The position numbers were made by a program, and so were the translations under genes. A DNA stretch of 32,513 nucleotides, taken from an uncultured Burkholderiales bacterium. GTDB taxonomy: Bacteria > Pseudomonadota > Gammaproteobacteria > Burkholderiales > Burkholderiaceae_C. Numbering within the stretch: position 1 is the stretch's first letter; the number at the start of each line of letters is the position of its first letter. The stretch covers positions 1 through 32,513 of the forward strand of contig CAJBLW010000298.1 in NCBI GenBank assembly GCA_903953985.1, in the 5' to 3' direction. This document shows positions 14,992 to 23,207 of the stretch, in pieces. The notes under the pieces are model-generated. The model saw nothing but the letters and a program-made list of their open reading frames with translations, did not search any database and was not told the DNA's origin.

Positions 14992-15773
14992 TGATCGACC
15001 TGAACCATCAACCCAAATTTCACGAGCAGGTGTCAATGCTGCTGGATGCAGCCTTGCAAGCCGAGCGCAGCCAGCAGGCCCGCCGGCGCTATCTGGGCGC
15101 CTCACGCCTCGGTGTCCCCTGCGAGCGCGCCCTGCAATACGAGTACGTCGACGCGCCGGTGGACGACGGTGCCGAGCTGCCTGGTCGCACGCTGCGGATC
15201 TTTGAAGTCGGCCATGTCATGGAGGACCTGGCCATTCGCTGGCTGCGCCTGGCTGGCTTCGACCTCTACACCCGCAAGCAGGATGGCGAGCAATTTGGCT
15301 TCTCCGTCGCGGGTGGCCGCATCCAGGGGCATATCGACGGCGTGATCGCTGGTGCTCCTGCCGACCTGGATTTGTCGTTTCCCATGCTCTGGGAGTGCAA
15401 GACCATGAACGACAAACACTGGCGCGACACTGCCAAAAAGGGCGTGACCGTGACCAAGCCGATCTACGCCGCGCAAATGGCGATCTATCAGGCGTACATG
15501 GAGCCGAGCATTCCTGGCATCGCATCTCAGCCTGCGTTGTTCACCGCCATCAACAAGGACACCCAGGAGCTTTGGTTGGAGCTGGTGCCGTTTGATGCAG
15601 CGCTTGCGCAGCGCATGTCTGATCGCGCTGTCAAAGTCATCCAGGCGACCGAGGCTGGTGAATTGCTGCCGCGCGTGGCGTCTGAGCCGAGTTTCTACGA
15701 GTGCAAGTATTGCGCCTGGGCGCGTCGGTGTTGGCGCGAGCAGGGTGTGAGCGCATCGGGGGTGCAGTCATGA
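14991..15773 (+). CDS. PD-(D/E)XK nuclease, Cas4/AddB-like with Fe-S cysteines
   Basis: A 260-residue nuclease. The active site is Asp116 (GHIDGVI) and Glu135-x-Lys137 (LWECKTM), the PD-(D/E)XK pattern. A lone cysteine at 44 (VPCERALQY) plus C238-x2-C241-x5-C247 (ECKYCAWARRCW) is the exact arrangement that holds a 4Fe-4S cluster in Cas4 and AddB nucleases. It probably resects or processes DNA ends for phage recombination, working with the neighbouring helicase. Start ATG 14991 overlaps the previous stop by one base; a TTG lies just before it. The next gene overlaps its stop. Confidence 0.88.
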   Translation: MIDLNHQPKFHEQVSMLLDAALQAERSQQARRRYLGASRLGVPCERALQYEYVDAPVDDGAELPGRTLRIFEVGHVMEDLAIRWLRLAGFDLYTRKQDGEQFGFSVAGGRIQGHIDGVIAGAPADLDLSFPMLWECKTMNDKHWRDTAKKGVTVTKPIYAAQMAIYQAYMEPSIPGIASQPALFTAINKDTQELWLELVPFDAALAQRMSDRAVKVIQATEAGELLPRVASEPSFYECKYCAWARRCWREQGVSASGVQS

Positions 15774-16114
15774 ATGCGCGTCTTCCTCAACCCGTCATCG
15801 AGGCATTGACGGTGACCACTCGTCGCCAGAAACCCCTGATCGGTGCATCCCTGCTGGAGCGTCTGCTACTTCGCCATGTCGCTGTCGTGTGTCCGGAGTC
15901 GCGACTGGTCGTGGCTGTCATCAAACAGGCATTCATTGACCTGTGTTCGCCCTCTAAACATCTGCGCACTGAGGCCAGACGTTTCTTTCGAGACGGGCGC
16001 CTGGAGCTGTGGTGCGACCAGGTCGGTCTGTCCCCCAACTTCATGCGAGAGATCGCGACCAAGGCTGGCTACTTGAATCCGGCAGACACCGATGAAGGAG
16101 GTGTCCATGCTTGA
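15770..16114 (+). CDS. Small hypothetical phage protein
   Basis: A 114-residue, basic, mainly helical protein with no recognised motif. The stretch RTEARRFFRDGRLELWCDQV, then LSPNFMREIATKAGYL, looks like a helical DNA-binding pair (the second part is HTH-like), so a regulatory or primase-accessory role is possible. Both ends overlap neighbours: ATGA with the nuclease at 15770 and 8 bases with the primase at 16107. Confidence 0.6.
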   Translation: MNARLPQPVIEALTVTTRRQKPLIGASLLERLLLRHVAVVCPESRLVVAVIKQAFIDLCSPSKHLRTEARRFFRDGRLELWCDQVGLSPNFMREIATKAGYLNPADTDEGGVHA

Positions 16115-18419
16115 TTTCAACGACCAAGACCCAGCTGTTTCATCGCCCACCGGGAATGCCGAGCGGGATGAACTGCGATCGGCCTTGATGGCACGGCTCG
16201 AGGGCGTGCTGTTTGCTTTATTTCCGGCGGGCAAGGTGACACACGGCAAATTCGTCGTTGGCGATGTGCTGGGCAGTCCAGGTCGCAGTCTGGAGATTGA
16301 GCTGGATGGTGAACGGGCGGGCCTGTGGATCGACCGCGCCACGGGCAATGGTGGCGATGTCTTTGCGCTCATTGCTGCGCACCGCCATTGGGACACGCAT
16401 CGTGATTTCGCGGCCGTCCTCGGTTTCGCCCGGGAACTGCTCGGCCGTGCACCCGCCGTGTCACCCGCCAAACGCAAGGCAAGCGCGCCGGTGGATGAGT
16501 TAGGTCCAGCCACCGCCAAGTGGGACTACCTGGCCGCTGACGGCACTCTGATTGCCTGCGTGTATCGCTATGAGCCCAGTCCTGGACGTAAGGAATTCCG
16601 CCCTTGGGATGCCAAGCGTCGCAAAATGGCGCCGCCCGATCCGAGGCCGTTGTTCAACCAGCCTGGCATTGCTCATGCCGACCGGGTGATTCTGGTCGAG
16701 GGCGAAAAATGCGCCCAGGCCTTGATCGACGTGGGCCACTGCGCGACCACCGCGATGCACGGTGCCAACGCACCGATCGACAAGACCGACTGGTCGCCCG
16801 TTCAGGGTAAGCATGTCCTGATTTGGCCCGACCGCGACAAACCAGGCTGGGAGTACGCCATGAATGCCGCCGAGGCGGTCATGGCAGCGGGTGCCCAGCA
16901 ATGCGCGGTGTTGATGCCGCCGTCCAATCCCACGGCGCAAGACCCCCAAGGGAGTGCGGATGGCTGGGACGCAGCCGACGCCATTGCTGAGGGCTTTGAT
17001 GTGGAGGCCTTCCTTGCCCACGGTGAGCGTATCCAGTTCCAGCCTTCAACGCCAGACATCACGCAGGCAGCAGATCCGACCGAGCAATCGGTGTGGGCCA
17101 CCGAAGACGCACTGGCGCTGACTTTCTCCGGTCGGTACGCCCAGGACTGGCGCTATGTCGCGTTGTGGGGAAAGTGGGTGTTCTGGACTGGCAAGCGCTG
17201 GCAAACCGAGGAGACTCTGGCGGCGCACCACCTGATGCGCCAGATCTGTCGGGAGGCCGCACTCAAGGCTGATTCTCACCGGGTGGCCGCCAAACTCGCC
17301 AGCAGTGGCACGGTGGCTGGCTTGGAGCGGCTCGCACGCTCCGATCGGCGTCATGCCGCCACCGCCGACGAGTGGGATGCCGACCCCTGGCTGCTCAACA
17401 CGCCAGGCGGCGTGGTGAATCTCAAGAATGGCGTGCTGCGCTCCCACGACCGTCTGGACCGACTGACCAAGATCACGACGGCCACCCCCGCGGGTGATTG
17501 CCCCATCTGGCGGCAGTTCATCCATGAGGTCACGGGCGGTGATCAGCCTCTGCAGGCCTATCTTGCCCGGATGGCAGGGTATGCCCTGACTGGATCGACA
17601 CGCGAGCACGCGCTGTTCTTCCTGTACGGCACGGGTGCCAACGGCAAATCTGTCTTCGTGAACACCCTGGCCACCATCCTAGGGGACTACGCCACCAACG
17701 CTCCCATGGACACGTTCATGGAAACCCGCACGGACCGGCACCCGACCGATATGGCCAGCTTGCGTGGGGCCCGGTTTGTCGCCGCCATCGAAACCGAGCA
17801 AGGGCGACGCTGGGCGGAGTCCAAGGTGAAGAGCTTGACCGGTGGCGACAAGATCTCTGCGCGCTTCATGCGCCAGGATTTTTTCGAGTTCATGCCGCAG
17901 TTCAAGCTGATCGTGGCAGGCAATCACAAGCCAGCCATCCGCAACATCGACGAAGCGATGAAGCGGCGCCTCCACCTGATCCCGTTCACGATCACCGTCC
18001 CACCGGAAAGGCGCGACAAGCACCTACAGCAAAAACTGCTGGCCGAACGGGATGGGATCCTGGCTTGGGCGGTTCAAGGCTGTCTGGAGTGGCAGCGTCA
18101 GGGCCGGCTCGACCCGCCCCAGCAGGTGCTCGATGCCACCGATGAGTACTTCGAAGAAGAGGACGCAATTGGTGAGTTCCTGGACGAGGACTGCCAGCAA
18201 TCGCCCGTGGCGCGGGAAGCGATTTCCGCGATCTACCAGCGCTGGCGTGAGCGCGCTGAGCGGCGTGGCGAGTACGTGGGCACCAGCCGGTGGCTGACCC
18301 AGCAACTCATCAACCGTGGGTTTGCGCGCACACGCCTGCATGGCGGGGCAAAAGCTCTGTCAGGCCTCTCGCTCAAACCCCGCGAGCCGGGCGGCTACAT
18401 GCCCTATCGCGACGACTGA
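16107..18419 (+). CDS. Primase / SF3 helicase (phage-plasmid primase, P4 alpha-like)
   Basis: A 770-residue replication protein. A TOPRIM domain lies near residues 193-265 (VILVEGEKCAQALIDVG and later VLIWPDRDKPG). After a linker comes a D5_N-like region, then a superfamily 3 helicase with Walker A GTGANGKS at 508-515, and sensor motif IVAGNHKP. The tail has a winged-helix-like end. It primes and unwinds DNA at the element's origin. The ATG at 16107 is preferred over one 15 bases upstream because AAGGAGGTG lies between them. P4 alpha, a relative, binds iterons at its origin; a two-layer dyad of GTGACC repeats begins 22 bases after this gene. Confidence 0.9.
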   Translation: MLDFNDQDPAVSSPTGNAERDELRSALMARLEGVLFALFPAGKVTHGKFVVGDVLGSPGRSLEIELDGERAGLWIDRATGNGGDVFALIAAHRHWDTHRDFAAVLGFARELLGRAPAVSPAKRKASAPVDELGPATAKWDYLAADGTLIACVYRYEPSPGRKEFRPWDAKRRKMAPPDPRPLFNQPGIAHADRVILVEGEKCAQALIDVGHCATTAMHGANAPIDKTDWSPVQGKHVLIWPDRDKPGWEYAMNAAEAVMAAGAQQCAVLMPPSNPTAQDPQGSADGWDAADAIAEGFDVEAFLAHGERIQFQPSTPDITQAADPTEQSVWATEDALALTFSGRYAQDWRYVALWGKWVFWTGKRWQTEETLAAHHLMRQICREAALKADSHRVAAKLASSGTVAGLERLARSDRRHAATADEWDADPWLLNTPGGVVNLKNGVLRSHDRLDRLTKITTATPAGDCPIWRQFIHEVTGGDQPLQAYLARMAGYALTGSTREHALFFLYGTGANGKSVFVNTLATILGDYATNAPMDTFMETRTDRHPTDMASLRGARFVAAIETEQGRRWAESKVKSLTGGDKISARFMRQDFFEFMPQFKLIVAGNHKPAIRNIDEAMKRRLHLIPFTITVPPERRDKHLQQKLLAERDGILAWAVQGCLEWQRQGRLDPPQQVLDATDEYFEEEDAIGEFLDEDCQQSPVAREAISAIYQRWRERAERRGEYVGTSRWLTQQLINRGFARTRLHGGAKALSGLSLKPREPGGYMPYRDD

Positions 18420-18440
18420 CCGAATCGACAAACCTCAGTG

Positions 18441-18534
18441 GGTGACCGAAAGTGACCGGCATATCGTTATCTCTCTACACGTGTACGTGCGCAGGCGCGA
18501 GCGGATAACGAGAAACGGGTCACCTTCGGTCACC
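18441..18534. repeat. Concentric two-layer dyad, candidate replication origin or operator
   Basis: GGTGACCGAAAGTGACC (18441-18457) and GGTCACCTTCGGTCACC (18518-18534) are inverted copies with one mismatch. TCGTTATC (18464-18471) and GATAACGA (18504-18511) are perfect inverted copies with the same centre, between 18487 and 18488. The palindrome TACACGTGTA is at 18476-18485. GTGACC recurs at 18555-18560, just before the next start codon. Confidence 0.75.
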
Positions 18535-18561
18535 AGATGCCAAAAACGCATGGAGTGACCA

Positions 18562-19035
18562 ATGAACACAATGACCATCCTCGCCCTTGATCTGGGCACA
18601 CAAACCGGCTGGGCACTGACCAGCCGCGACGGCAGCATCACCAGTGGCAGCCAATCCTTCAAACCCCAACGCTTCGAAGGCGGCGGCATGCGCTTTCTGC
18701 GGTTCAAGCGCTGGCTCACCGACATCAAGCAGTGCAACGACGGCATTGACCAGGTGGTGTTTGAAGAGGTCCGCCGCCACGCCGGTGTGGATGCCGCCCA
18801 TGCCTACGGCGGCTTCATGGGCCAACTGACAGCCTGGTGTGAGCACCACCCAATCCCGTACCAGGGCATTCCGGTCGGCACGATCAAGAAGCACGCCACC
18901 GGCAAGGGCAATGCCAGCAAGGACGAGATGGTCGCATCCGTCCGTGCCCGTGGCCACAACCCGGCTGACGACAACGAGGCTGACGCCATCGCCTTGCTGT
19001 ACCTGGCCCGTGAGATGACCATGGAGGGTGCGTGA
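18562..19035 (+). CDS. RuvC-like Holliday junction resolvase
   Basis: A 157-residue RNase H-fold nuclease. Asp10 (ILALDLGTQTGWAL) opens the active site, Glu68/69 (VVFEEV) and Asp136/137 with Asp141 (DDNEADAIALL) complete the acidic set seen in RuvC. It lacks the extra domains of host RuvC and matches the phage-sized form. It would resolve recombination or replication junctions before packaging. The GGAG site 7 bases upstream supports the ATG at 18562. It lies downstream of the dyad and is followed after one base by a small gene. Confidence 0.88.
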   Translation: MNTMTILALDLGTQTGWALTSRDGSITSGSQSFKPQRFEGGGMRFLRFKRWLTDIKQCNDGIDQVVFEEVRRHAGVDAAHAYGGFMGQLTAWCEHHPIPYQGIPVGTIKKHATGKGNASKDEMVASVRARGHNPADDNEADAIALLYLAREMTMEGA

Positions 19036-19036
19036 C

Positions 19037-19246
19037 ATGAAAGTGCCGCAATACCGCTATCGCTGCCCTCTGGGCAACCTGCAGCCCACTACGCCAGACC
19101 TGGACGCCGTCAAACGCGAAGGCTGGCGCACCGATCACATCCTGGTGGTCAGCGAGCACGACGAACGGCTCGACTGGGTGGAGAAACAGTTCGTCCGTCG
19201 TCTGGGTGAACGCCTCTACGGTGAGGGAGGCAAGCGCCATGACTGA
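19037..19246 (+). CDS. Small hypothetical protein
   Basis: A 69-residue protein of unknown function. It starts with KVPQYRYRCPLGNLQP and ends in a helical, basic part. No motif is recognised. An ATG at 19037 lies one base after the resolvase stop; a GTG nine bases earlier is also possible. It overlaps the DUF6362 gene by 8 bases, so it is part of the same translated chain. Confidence 0.5.
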   Translation: MKVPQYRYRCPLGNLQPTTPDLDAVKREGWRTDHILVVSEHDERLDWVEKQFVRRLGERLYGEGGKRHD

Positions 19247-19631
19247 GGCCAGAACCGAATGGACTGTGGACGATGTGGCCGCCCGGTTTGCTGAGGCTGC
19301 CGAGATTGCACACAAGCTGCCCCGAGTCCGCCCGGGCGGCTACTACAACCCCTGGATGACGCTGGCCATGCAGGTGCCCGAGCGCTACCCCGACCCGGAG
19401 CGCCTGTACCGGCCCATGCCCCCCAGCCCCAAAGCGGTGGAGCGGATGCTCGAGACCATGCGCTGGGTGCAGTGGCTGGAGGTCGAGCAGCGGCATCTGG
19501 TGTGGATGCGTTCGAACCGGTATCGCTGGGAGCAGATCGGTCGGCGGTTTGCCTGCGCGGCAAGAACGGCACAGCGGCGGTACGACGCTGCCATCCATCT
19601 GGTCGCTCTGCACCTGAACAAGGGACACTAA
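19239..19631 (+). CDS. DUF6362-like protein
   Basis: A 130-residue protein. WTVDDVAARFAEAAEIAHKL at the start and RPGGYYNPWMT, then SPKAVERMLETMRWVQWLE and a C-terminal HTH-like region (RWEQIGRRFACAARTAQRRY) match what I recall of DUF6362, a phage family found at the end of replication regions. The second half could bind DNA like a small sigma-type HTH, making it a candidate late regulator. The ATG at 19239 is preferred; GGGAGG lies just upstream. It ends the rightward early operon; the next 430 bases lack a supported gene. Confidence 0.7.
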   Translation: MTEARTEWTVDDVAARFAEAAEIAHKLPRVRPGGYYNPWMTLAMQVPERYPDPERLYRPMPPSPKAVERMLETMRWVQWLEVEQRHLVWMRSNRYRWEQIGRRFACAARTAQRRYDAAIHLVALHLNKGH

Positions 19632-19948
19632 CTGAAGTCGAGGCAAATCGATGGCGGGGGCGGGGTGGTGCGGGATGGTGATGACAGATGCCAAAACACC
19701 CCCTGTCGCGTTTTGCCCGGTTTGGGCCTACAGTTTCAGCTATGGTCAGGACAGCGGTGTGAGCAGCGGGCGTGATCTTCCGACCGTAACCTTGCACCCC
19801 GACAGATGCGAAGTGATGCAAACGCCTGATGGCTGGTGCCAATCAGATGAATGCGGAGTCCTGCGGACAATCGATGGGTCCTTCCTGGCCAAAATGGTAT
19901 GCGGGGGGCAACAGCGCGAGATTTCGATAGCGTCTGCCCTTAAAAACA

Positions 19949-20004
19949 GGTTACCACCCAGCCAGGTTACCGGCCCGTGGTTACCACCACCCCAGACAGT
20001 TACC
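19949..20004 (+). repeat. GTTACC direct repeats in the 430-base gap
   Basis: GGTTACC at 19949-19955, 19965-19971 and 19979-19985, and AGTTACC at 19998-20004, spaced 16, 14 and 19 bases. They lie just before the terminator-like hairpin and the methyltransferase gene. The rest of 19632-20061 holds an open frame without credible protein features; I see nothing else in it. A regulator or replication-protein site is possible. Confidence 0.45.
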
Positions 20005-20022
20005 ACTTCCTGAATATTTCCA

Positions 20023-20054
20023 ACCCGCCCGGCGGCAACGCTCGGCGGTTTTTT
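20023..20054 (+). terminator. Terminator-like hairpin and T-run before the first methyltransferase
   Basis: CCGCC (20025-20029) pairs with GGCGG (20044-20048), followed by six T (20049-20054). It ends 7 bases before the methyltransferase ATG, which has no ribosome site, so the structure may end early transcription or act as an attenuator for that gene. Confidence 0.5.
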
Positions 20055-20061
20055 CAATTCC

Positions 20062-21486
20062 ATGACGCCCAACCTGCAGATCGAATACCGGCCGCTCGAC
20101 GCGCTGCTGCCTTACGCGCGCAATCCGCGCACGCATTCTCCGGCGCAGATCGCCAAAATCGCGGCCAGCATCGTGGAGTTTGGCTGGACGCAACCCATCC
20201 TGGTCGATGGCGACAACGGCATCATTGCCGGCCACGGACGCCTCGCGGCCGCGCGCAAGCTGGAGTTGCCCCAGGCCCCAGTCATTGAGCTGGGACACCT
20301 CACCCCGGCGCAAAAACGCGCCTACGTGATCGCCGATAACCGCCTGGCGCTGGATGCGGGCTGGGACGACGAGTTGCTGGCGCTTGAACTGGCCGAGTTA
20401 TCCGAGGCCGGATACGACCTGTTGCTTACGGGATTCGACGATGATGAGCTGGCCAGGATGCTGGCCGACTTGGGTGATGGTGAAGGCAGTGAGTCTGGAG
20501 ATGAGTCGGATGCCGATGAAGAAAGCGACGTTCCCGAACCACCCAAGCAGCCTATCTCTCGCTCGGGCGATGTCTGGCAGTTGGGCCCGCACCGCCTGAT
20601 CTGCGGCGACGCGTCCGATCCATCGGTGATCGCCACCCTGATGCAGGGCGAGCAGGCCAGTTTGTGTTTCACCTCGCCGCCCTATGGCAACCAGCGCGAC
20701 TACACCTCCGGCGGCATCGCCAACTGGGATGGCCTGATGCGCGGCGTATTCGCCCAAGTCCCCATGGCCGCCGATGGCCAGGTGCTGGTCAACCTCGGCC
20801 TAATCCACCGCGACAACGAGTTCATCCCGTATTGGGACGCATGGCTCGACTGGATGCGGACACAAGGCTGGCGGCGCTTTGCATGGTACGTCTGGGACCA
20901 GGGGCCAGGGATGCCCGGCGACTGGCAGGGGCGCCTGGCGCCGAGCTTTGAATTCATCTTCCACTTCAACCGGCAAACGCGCAAACCGAACAAGACGGTG
21001 CCCTGCAAGTTTGCCGGCCAGGAGACCCACCTGCGCGCCGACGGATCCTCGACCGCGATGCGTGGTAAGGATGGCCAAGTCAACGGCTGGACCGCTGCCG
21101 GTCAACCGACCCAGGACCACCGCATCCCTGACTCCGTCATCCGGGTCATGCGCCACAAGGGAAAGATCGGCAAGGACATTGATCACCCGGCCGTGTTTCC
21201 GGTGACGCTGCCGGTGGAGGTCATTGAGGCGTACACCGATGAAGGCGAGATCGTGTTTGAGCCCTTTGGCGGCAGCGGCACCACGCTGATGGCCGCGCAG
21301 CGCACCGGGCGTATTGGCCGCGCGGTGGAGATCGCGCCCGAGTACGTCGACGTGGCGCTGCTCCGTTTCCAACAGAACTTCCCTGGCGTGCCGGTCACCT
21401 TGGCCGCCACCGGAGAACCCTTTGAGGTTGTTGCTCAACAACGCAAAGCCGAGCATCGACAAGAGAGCGAACATGCAACTGTCTGA
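20062..21486 (+). CDS. ParB-domain DNA methyltransferase 1 (SPPY type)
   Basis: A 474-residue fusion. Residues 1-95 are a ParB/Srx-like domain (YARNPRTHSPAQIAKIAASI, then GIIAGHGRLAAARKL). An acidic linker of Ser/Asp/Glu near 155-185 leads to a beta-class methyltransferase with TSPPY at 204-208 and the S-adenosylmethionine site FEPFGGSGTTL at 399-409. SPPY is the usual catalytic form of N4-cytosine methyltransferases. It probably modifies phage DNA against host restriction; no matching nuclease is nearby. Paralogous to the gene at 21915. The ATG lacks a ribosome site, and a hairpin lies 7 bases upstream. Confidence 0.88.
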   Translation: MTPNLQIEYRPLDALLPYARNPRTHSPAQIAKIAASIVEFGWTQPILVDGDNGIIAGHGRLAAARKLELPQAPVIELGHLTPAQKRAYVIADNRLALDAGWDDELLALELAELSEAGYDLLLTGFDDDELARMLADLGDGEGSESGDESDADEESDVPEPPKQPISRSGDVWQLGPHRLICGDASDPSVIATLMQGEQASLCFTSPPYGNQRDYTSGGIANWDGLMRGVFAQVPMAADGQVLVNLGLIHRDNEFIPYWDAWLDWMRTQGWRRFAWYVWDQGPGMPGDWQGRLAPSFEFIFHFNRQTRKPNKTVPCKFAGQETHLRADGSSTAMRGKDGQVNGWTAAGQPTQDHRIPDSVIRVMRHKGKIGKDIDHPAVFPVTLPVEVIEAYTDEGEIVFEPFGGSGTTLMAAQRTGRIGRAVEIAPEYVDVALLRFQQNFPGVPVTLAATGEPFEVVAQQRKAEHRQESEHATV

Positions 21487-21922
21487 ACATTTCGAACTGG
21501 CCGAGTTTCTGGTCTCAGAAACAGCGGCTCGCCGTGGCATTGCCAACGAGCCCACACCCGAGGTCATCGAGAACCTGCGTCGGCTGTGTCAATCGGTACT
21601 GCAGCCGCTGCGCGTTCACCTCAAACGCCCGGTGGTGATCACCTCCGGCTACCGCTCGCTAGCGCTGAACCGCGCGATCGGCGGCAGCCCGACCAGCCAC
21701 CACATGCAAGGGCGTGCGGCGGACCTCATCGTGCCAGGCATGACGCCGTTGCTCGTATGCCAGGCCGCCCACCAGTTGAAGTTGCCTTGCTTGCAGATCA
21801 TTCACGAGTTCGGACGGTGGACCCATCTGGCAGTGGCGATCTCGAATGAGCGCACCCAGTTGCTCACGGCCAAGCTGAACCAGGGCAAGACCGTCTATGA
21901 AACGGGGTTGGTCCATGTCTGA
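21473..21922 (+). CDS. Peptidase M15-type endolysin
   Basis: A 149-residue zinc peptidase that cuts D-Ala-containing cross-links of peptidoglycan. SGYRSLALNRAIGG is the family start; the ligands appear in SHHMQGRAADL (His and Asp) and WTHLAV (His). No signal peptide is visible, so release would need a holin or other pore. It overlaps the methyltransferase 1 end by 14 bases and the methyltransferase 2 start by 8 bases, an odd place for a lysis gene since the head genes are 4 kb downstream. GAGAG before the ATG supports the start. Confidence 0.88.
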   Translation: MQLSEHFELAEFLVSETAARRGIANEPTPEVIENLRRLCQSVLQPLRVHLKRPVVITSGYRSLALNRAIGGSPTSHHMQGRAADLIVPGMTPLLVCQAAHQLKLPCLQIIHEFGRWTHLAVAISNERTQLLTAKLNQGKTVYETGLVHV

Positions 21923-23207
21923 ACCTTGGCTCTCCACCCATATCGAGCGCTGGCCCACCGAGAAACTGGTGCCCTACGCCCGCAATGCCCGTACCCACTC
22001 AGAGGAGCAGGTGGCGCAGATTGCGGCATCCATCGTCGAGTTCGGGTTCACCAATCCGATCCTGGCGGGGTCCGATGGCGTGATCGTGGCGGGCCATGGA
22101 CGTCTCGCCGCCGCGCAAAAGCTCGGTCTGGATACCGTGCCGGTGGTCGTCCTCGATCATCTGACACCCACCCAGCGCCGCGCGCTGATCATTGCGGACA
22201 ACCGCATTGCAGAAAACGCCGGCTGGGACGACACCATGCTGCGCATCGAACTGCAGTCGCTGCAGGAAGACGGCTTCAATCTGGATATCACCGGATTTGA
22301 CGCCGATGCCCTGGCCGAAATCATGGCAGGCGAAGAGACCACGGTCGATGGCCAAACGGATGACGATGCGGTGCCCGAAGTGCCCGTCACTCCGATTTCC
22401 CGCCCAGGCGATGTCTGGGAGCTGGGCAAGCACCGGCTGGTGTGCGGCGATGCCACCGACCCCAAGAGCTACGAGCTGCTGATGGCAGAAGCCCAGGCCG
22501 ACATGGTCTTCAGCGATCCACCGTACAACGTGGACTACGCCAACAGCGCCAAGGACAAGATGCGCGGCAAGGATCGCCCAATCCTGAACGACAACCTGGG
22601 CGATGGTTTCTACGACTTCTTGCTGGCTGCGATGACGCCGATGTTGTCGCGCTGTGGCGGAGCCGTCTATGTGGCCATGTCATCCAGTGAGCTGGACACG
22701 CTGCAGTCCGCCTTCCGGGCGGCTGGCGGCAAGTGGTCCACCTTCATCATCTGGGCCAAGAACACCTTCACGCTCGGCCGCGCCGACTACCAACGCCAGT
22801 ACGAGCCCATCCTCTATGGCTGGCCCGAAGGCCAGAACCGCCACTGGTGCGGTGACCGCGACCAGGGCGATGTGTGGAACATCAAGAAGCCGCAGAAGAA
22901 CGACCTGCACCCGACCATGAAGCCGGTGGAGTTGGTCGAGCGGGCCATCCGCAATTCCAGCCGGCCAGGCGACATCGTGCTGGACCCGTTTGGCGGTTCT
23001 GGCACCACACTCATCGCTGCTGAAAAATCCGGCCGCATCGGCTGGCTGATTGAACTCGATCCCAAGTACGTGGACGTGATCGTGCGTCGCTGGCAGGACT
23101 GGAGTGGGCAGGAAGCTTACCGGGAAGCCGATGCGGTCAAATTCAATGATTTGGCGGCAACAGCAAGCGTGCTGATATCAGCAGATCCAGAGGAGGCCGA
23201 CGAATGA
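21915..23207 (+). CDS. ParB-domain DNA methyltransferase 2 (DPPY type)
   Basis: A 430-residue protein with the same layout as methyltransferase 1: an N-terminal ParB-like domain (KLVPYARNARTHSEEQVAQI, GVIVAGHGRLAAAQKL) and a C-terminal methyltransferase, with DPPY at 201-204 (SDPPYNVDYAN) and DPFGGSGTTL at 357-366. DPPY is the N6-adenine catalytic form. So the pair may modify different bases. ParB domains may help targeting. The ATG at 21915 overlaps the endolysin stop; a start 18 bases upstream is also open but falls further into the endolysin gene. Likely anti-restriction or regulatory. Confidence 0.88.
   Translation: MSEPWLSTHIERWPTEKLVPYARNARTHSEEQVAQIAASIVEFGFTNPILAGSDGVIVAGHGRLAAAQKLGLDTVPVVVLDHLTPTQRRALIIADNRIAENAGWDDTMLRIELQSLQEDGFNLDITGFDADALAEIMAGEETTVDGQTDDDAVPEVPVTPISRPGDVWELGKHRLVCGDATDPKSYELLMAEAQADMVFSDPPYNVDYANSAKDKMRGKDRPILNDNLGDGFYDFLLAAMTPMLSRCGGAVYVAMSSSELDTLQSAFRAAGGKWSTFIIWAKNTFTLGRADYQRQYEPILYGWPEGQNRHWCGDRDQGDVWNIKKPQKNDLHPTMKPVELVERAIRNSSRPGDIVLDPFGGSGTTLIAAEKSGRIGWLIELDPKYVDVIVRRWQDWSGQEAYREADAVKFNDLAATASVLISADPEEADE

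Noticed and set aside
16092-16106. Primase start at the ATG 15 bases upstream
   Set aside because: AAGGAGGTG lies between the two ATGs at ideal distance from the second, so 16107 is the better start.
19651-20013. 120-codon open frame in the 430-base gap
   Set aside because: No ribosome site, no domain, no hydrophobic pattern, and it ends among the GTTACC repeats, so I left the region as non-coding.
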